NCBI GenBank assembly: GCA_023405565.1
Contig: JAEXXW010000367.1
Span: 1-7,068 of the forward strand
DNA: 7,068 nucleotides
Direction of reading: 5' to 3'
From: Pseudomonadota bacterium
GTDB taxonomy: Bacteria > Pseudomonadota > Alphaproteobacteria > Rhizobiales > Xanthobacteraceae
Shown here piece by piece: positions 5,963-7,068 of this stretch (the first letter of the stretch is position 1; each line of letters opens with the position of its first letter). The translations under genes and the position numbers were made by a program. The notes beneath the pieces were generated by a model. It was not told where the DNA came from. It made no database searches and saw only the letters and a list, made by a program, of their open reading frames with translations.

Positions 5963-7068
5963 ATGCCCGCCTCGCAACATCAGTCACCAAAGTCAGATAT
6001 TGAAATCGCACAGGCCGCCAAGCCACGTCGCATCGTCGACGTTGCCAAGGACAAGCTCGGCATCGCAGCGGAAAATCTCGAACCCTATGGCCATTACAAG
6101 GCCAAGGTGTCGATGGACTACATCAAGTCGCTGAAGGACAAGAAGAACGGCAAGCTCATTCTTGTCACGGCGATTTCGCCGACGCCGGCTGGCGAAGGCA
6201 AGACCACGACCACGGTCGGCCTCACCGATGCGCTGAACTTCATCGGCAAGAAAGCCATGTGCGCGCTGCGCGAGCCGTCGCTCGGCCCGTGCTTCGGCGT
6301 TAAGGGCGGCGCGGCCGGTGGCGGCTATGCGCAGGTGATCCCGATGGAGGACATTAACCTCCACTTCACCGGCGACTTCCATGCCATCACATCGGCACAT
6401 AACCTGCTGTCGGCCTTGATCGACAACCACATCTACTGGGGCAATGCCACCGGCATGGATTCCCGCCGCGTCGCCTGGCGTCGCGTGCTGGACATGAACG
6501 ATCGCGCGCTGCGCGAAATCGTCTGCTCGCTCGGCGGCGTGGCCAACGGCTATCCGCGCGAAGCCGGCTTCGACATCACCGTGGCGTCGGAAGTCATGGC
6601 GATCTTCTGTCTCGCCAAGGATCTGGACGATCTGAAGGAGCGTCTCGGCAACATCATCGTCGGTTACACGCGCGAGCGTAAGCCGATCCGCGCCAAGGAG
6701 CTCAAGGCGCACGGCGCGATGACCGCGCTGCTGAAGGATGCGATTGCGCCGAACATGGTGCAGACGCTGGAAGGCACGCCGGCCTTCATCCATGGCGGTC
6801 CGTTTGCCAATATCGCGCATGGCTGTAACTCGGTGTCGGCCACGACAACCGCGCTGAAGCTCGCCGACTATGTGGTGACGGAAGCCGGTTTCGGTGCCGA
6901 TCTCGGCGCCGAGAAGTTCATCGACATCAAGTGCCGCAAGACCGGCCTCAAGCCCGATTGCGTCGTCATCGTCGCCACCATCCGCGCGCTGAAGATGCAT
7001 GGCGGCGTGAAGAAGGAAGATCTCAAGAAGGAGGACCTGAAGGCGCTCGAAGCCGGCATGTCCAACCT
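5963..7068 (+). CDS. fhs: Formate-tetrahydrofolate ligase (5' part, runs off the window)
   Basis: Fhs (EC 6.3.4.3) makes 10-formyl-THF from formate, THF and ATP. The frame is open to the right edge and gives 368 residues of a protein usually about 555-560 long. Clear features are the N-terminal [10 protein letters not shown], the P-loop [16 protein letters not shown] (K80), [23 protein letters not shown], the family signature [16 protein letters not shown] (127-142), HIYWGN, and [14 protein letters not shown] followed by [16 protein letters not shown] 5963 is preferred because GGAAG (5950-5954) lies 8 nt upstream. An in-frame ATG at 5948 would add five residues with no good ribosome binding site. 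The gene follows the formyltransferase in the same direction after a 188-nt structured gap, so it may be co-transcribed or have its own promoter. In this cluster it captures the formate released by Frc into C1-folate metabolism. Confidence 0.96.
   Translation, partial: MPASQHQSPKSDIEIAQAAKPRRIVDVAKDKLGIAAENLEPYGHYKAKVSMDYIKSLKDKKNGKLILVTAISPTPAGEGKTTTTVGLTDALNFIGKKAMCALREPSLGPCFGVKGGAAGGGYAQVIPMEDINLHFTGDFHAITSAHNLLSALIDNHIYWGNATGMDSRRVAWRRVLDMNDRALREIVCSLGGVANGYPREAGFDITVASEVMAIFCLAKDLDDLKERLGNIIVGYTRERKPIRAKELKAHGAMTALLKDAIAPNMVQTLEGTPAFIHGGPFANIAHGCNSVSATTTALKLADYVVTEAGFGADLGAEKFIDIKCRKTGLKPDCVVIVATIRALKMHGGVKKEDLKKEDLKALEAGMSN

Noticed and set aside
5620..6003. + strand frame spanning the end of the formyltransferase, the gap and the start of fhs
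   Set aside because: It overlaps both genes out of frame, runs through the hairpin region, and its translation resembles no protein.
5993..7000. 335-residue open frame on the - strand opposite fhs
   Set aside because: It mirrors the fhs codons and its translation is Arg/Asp/His-rich without a family motif; fhs on the + strand is certain.
7009..7038. Short [11 protein letters not shown] duplication in Fhs
   Set aside because: This surface region is variable and Lys/Glu-rich in Fhs proteins, and two short units are not significant.

Overview
The window is GC-rich and densely coding, with every recognised gene on the + strand. It looks like an alphaproteobacterium of the Rhizobiales, most likely the Bradyrhizobium/Rhodopseudomonas/Afipia group. 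That placement rests on the protein style and on two kinds of intergenic palindromic repeat that I recall as common there. It is an inference, not a database result.

Layout: the 3' end of a TctA-type tripartite tricarboxylate transporter permease (2-439) is followed by a GC-rich hairpin. A candidate promoter overlapped by a perfect 12-bp-arm palindrome comes next, then a GntR/FCD-family regulator (ATG at 556). The 137-nt gap after the regulator is almost filled by two palindromes, the second with perfect 23-bp arms ending just before the next ribosome binding site. Then come oxc (oxalyl-CoA decarboxylase), frc (formyl-CoA:oxalate CoA-transferase), a formyltransferase resembling the N-terminal domain of 10-formyltetrahydrofolate dehydrogenase, and fhs (formate-tetrahydrofolate ligase), which runs off the right edge. 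Repeat or hairpin-rich spacers separate frc from the formyltransferase and the formyltransferase from fhs.

How the genes work together: Frc moves CoA from formyl-CoA to oxalate and releases formate. Oxc decarboxylates oxalyl-CoA and regenerates formyl-CoA. Fhs then charges formate onto tetrahydrofolate using ATP. The cluster therefore reads as an oxalate-to-C1-folate module, probably controlled by the adjacent GntR regulator. The formyltransferase is the piece without an obvious textbook role. It may hydrolyse 10-formyl-THF, or more speculatively exchange formyl groups between CoA and folate.

The clearest oddities are three. Frc carries an obligatory N-terminal tail of about 72 residues, Lys/Ala/Ser-rich and histone-H1-like, with no acidic residue. 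A FDH-type formyltransferase sits inside an oxalate cluster. Large perfect palindromes sit at the regulatory positions in front of the regulator gene and in front of oxc.
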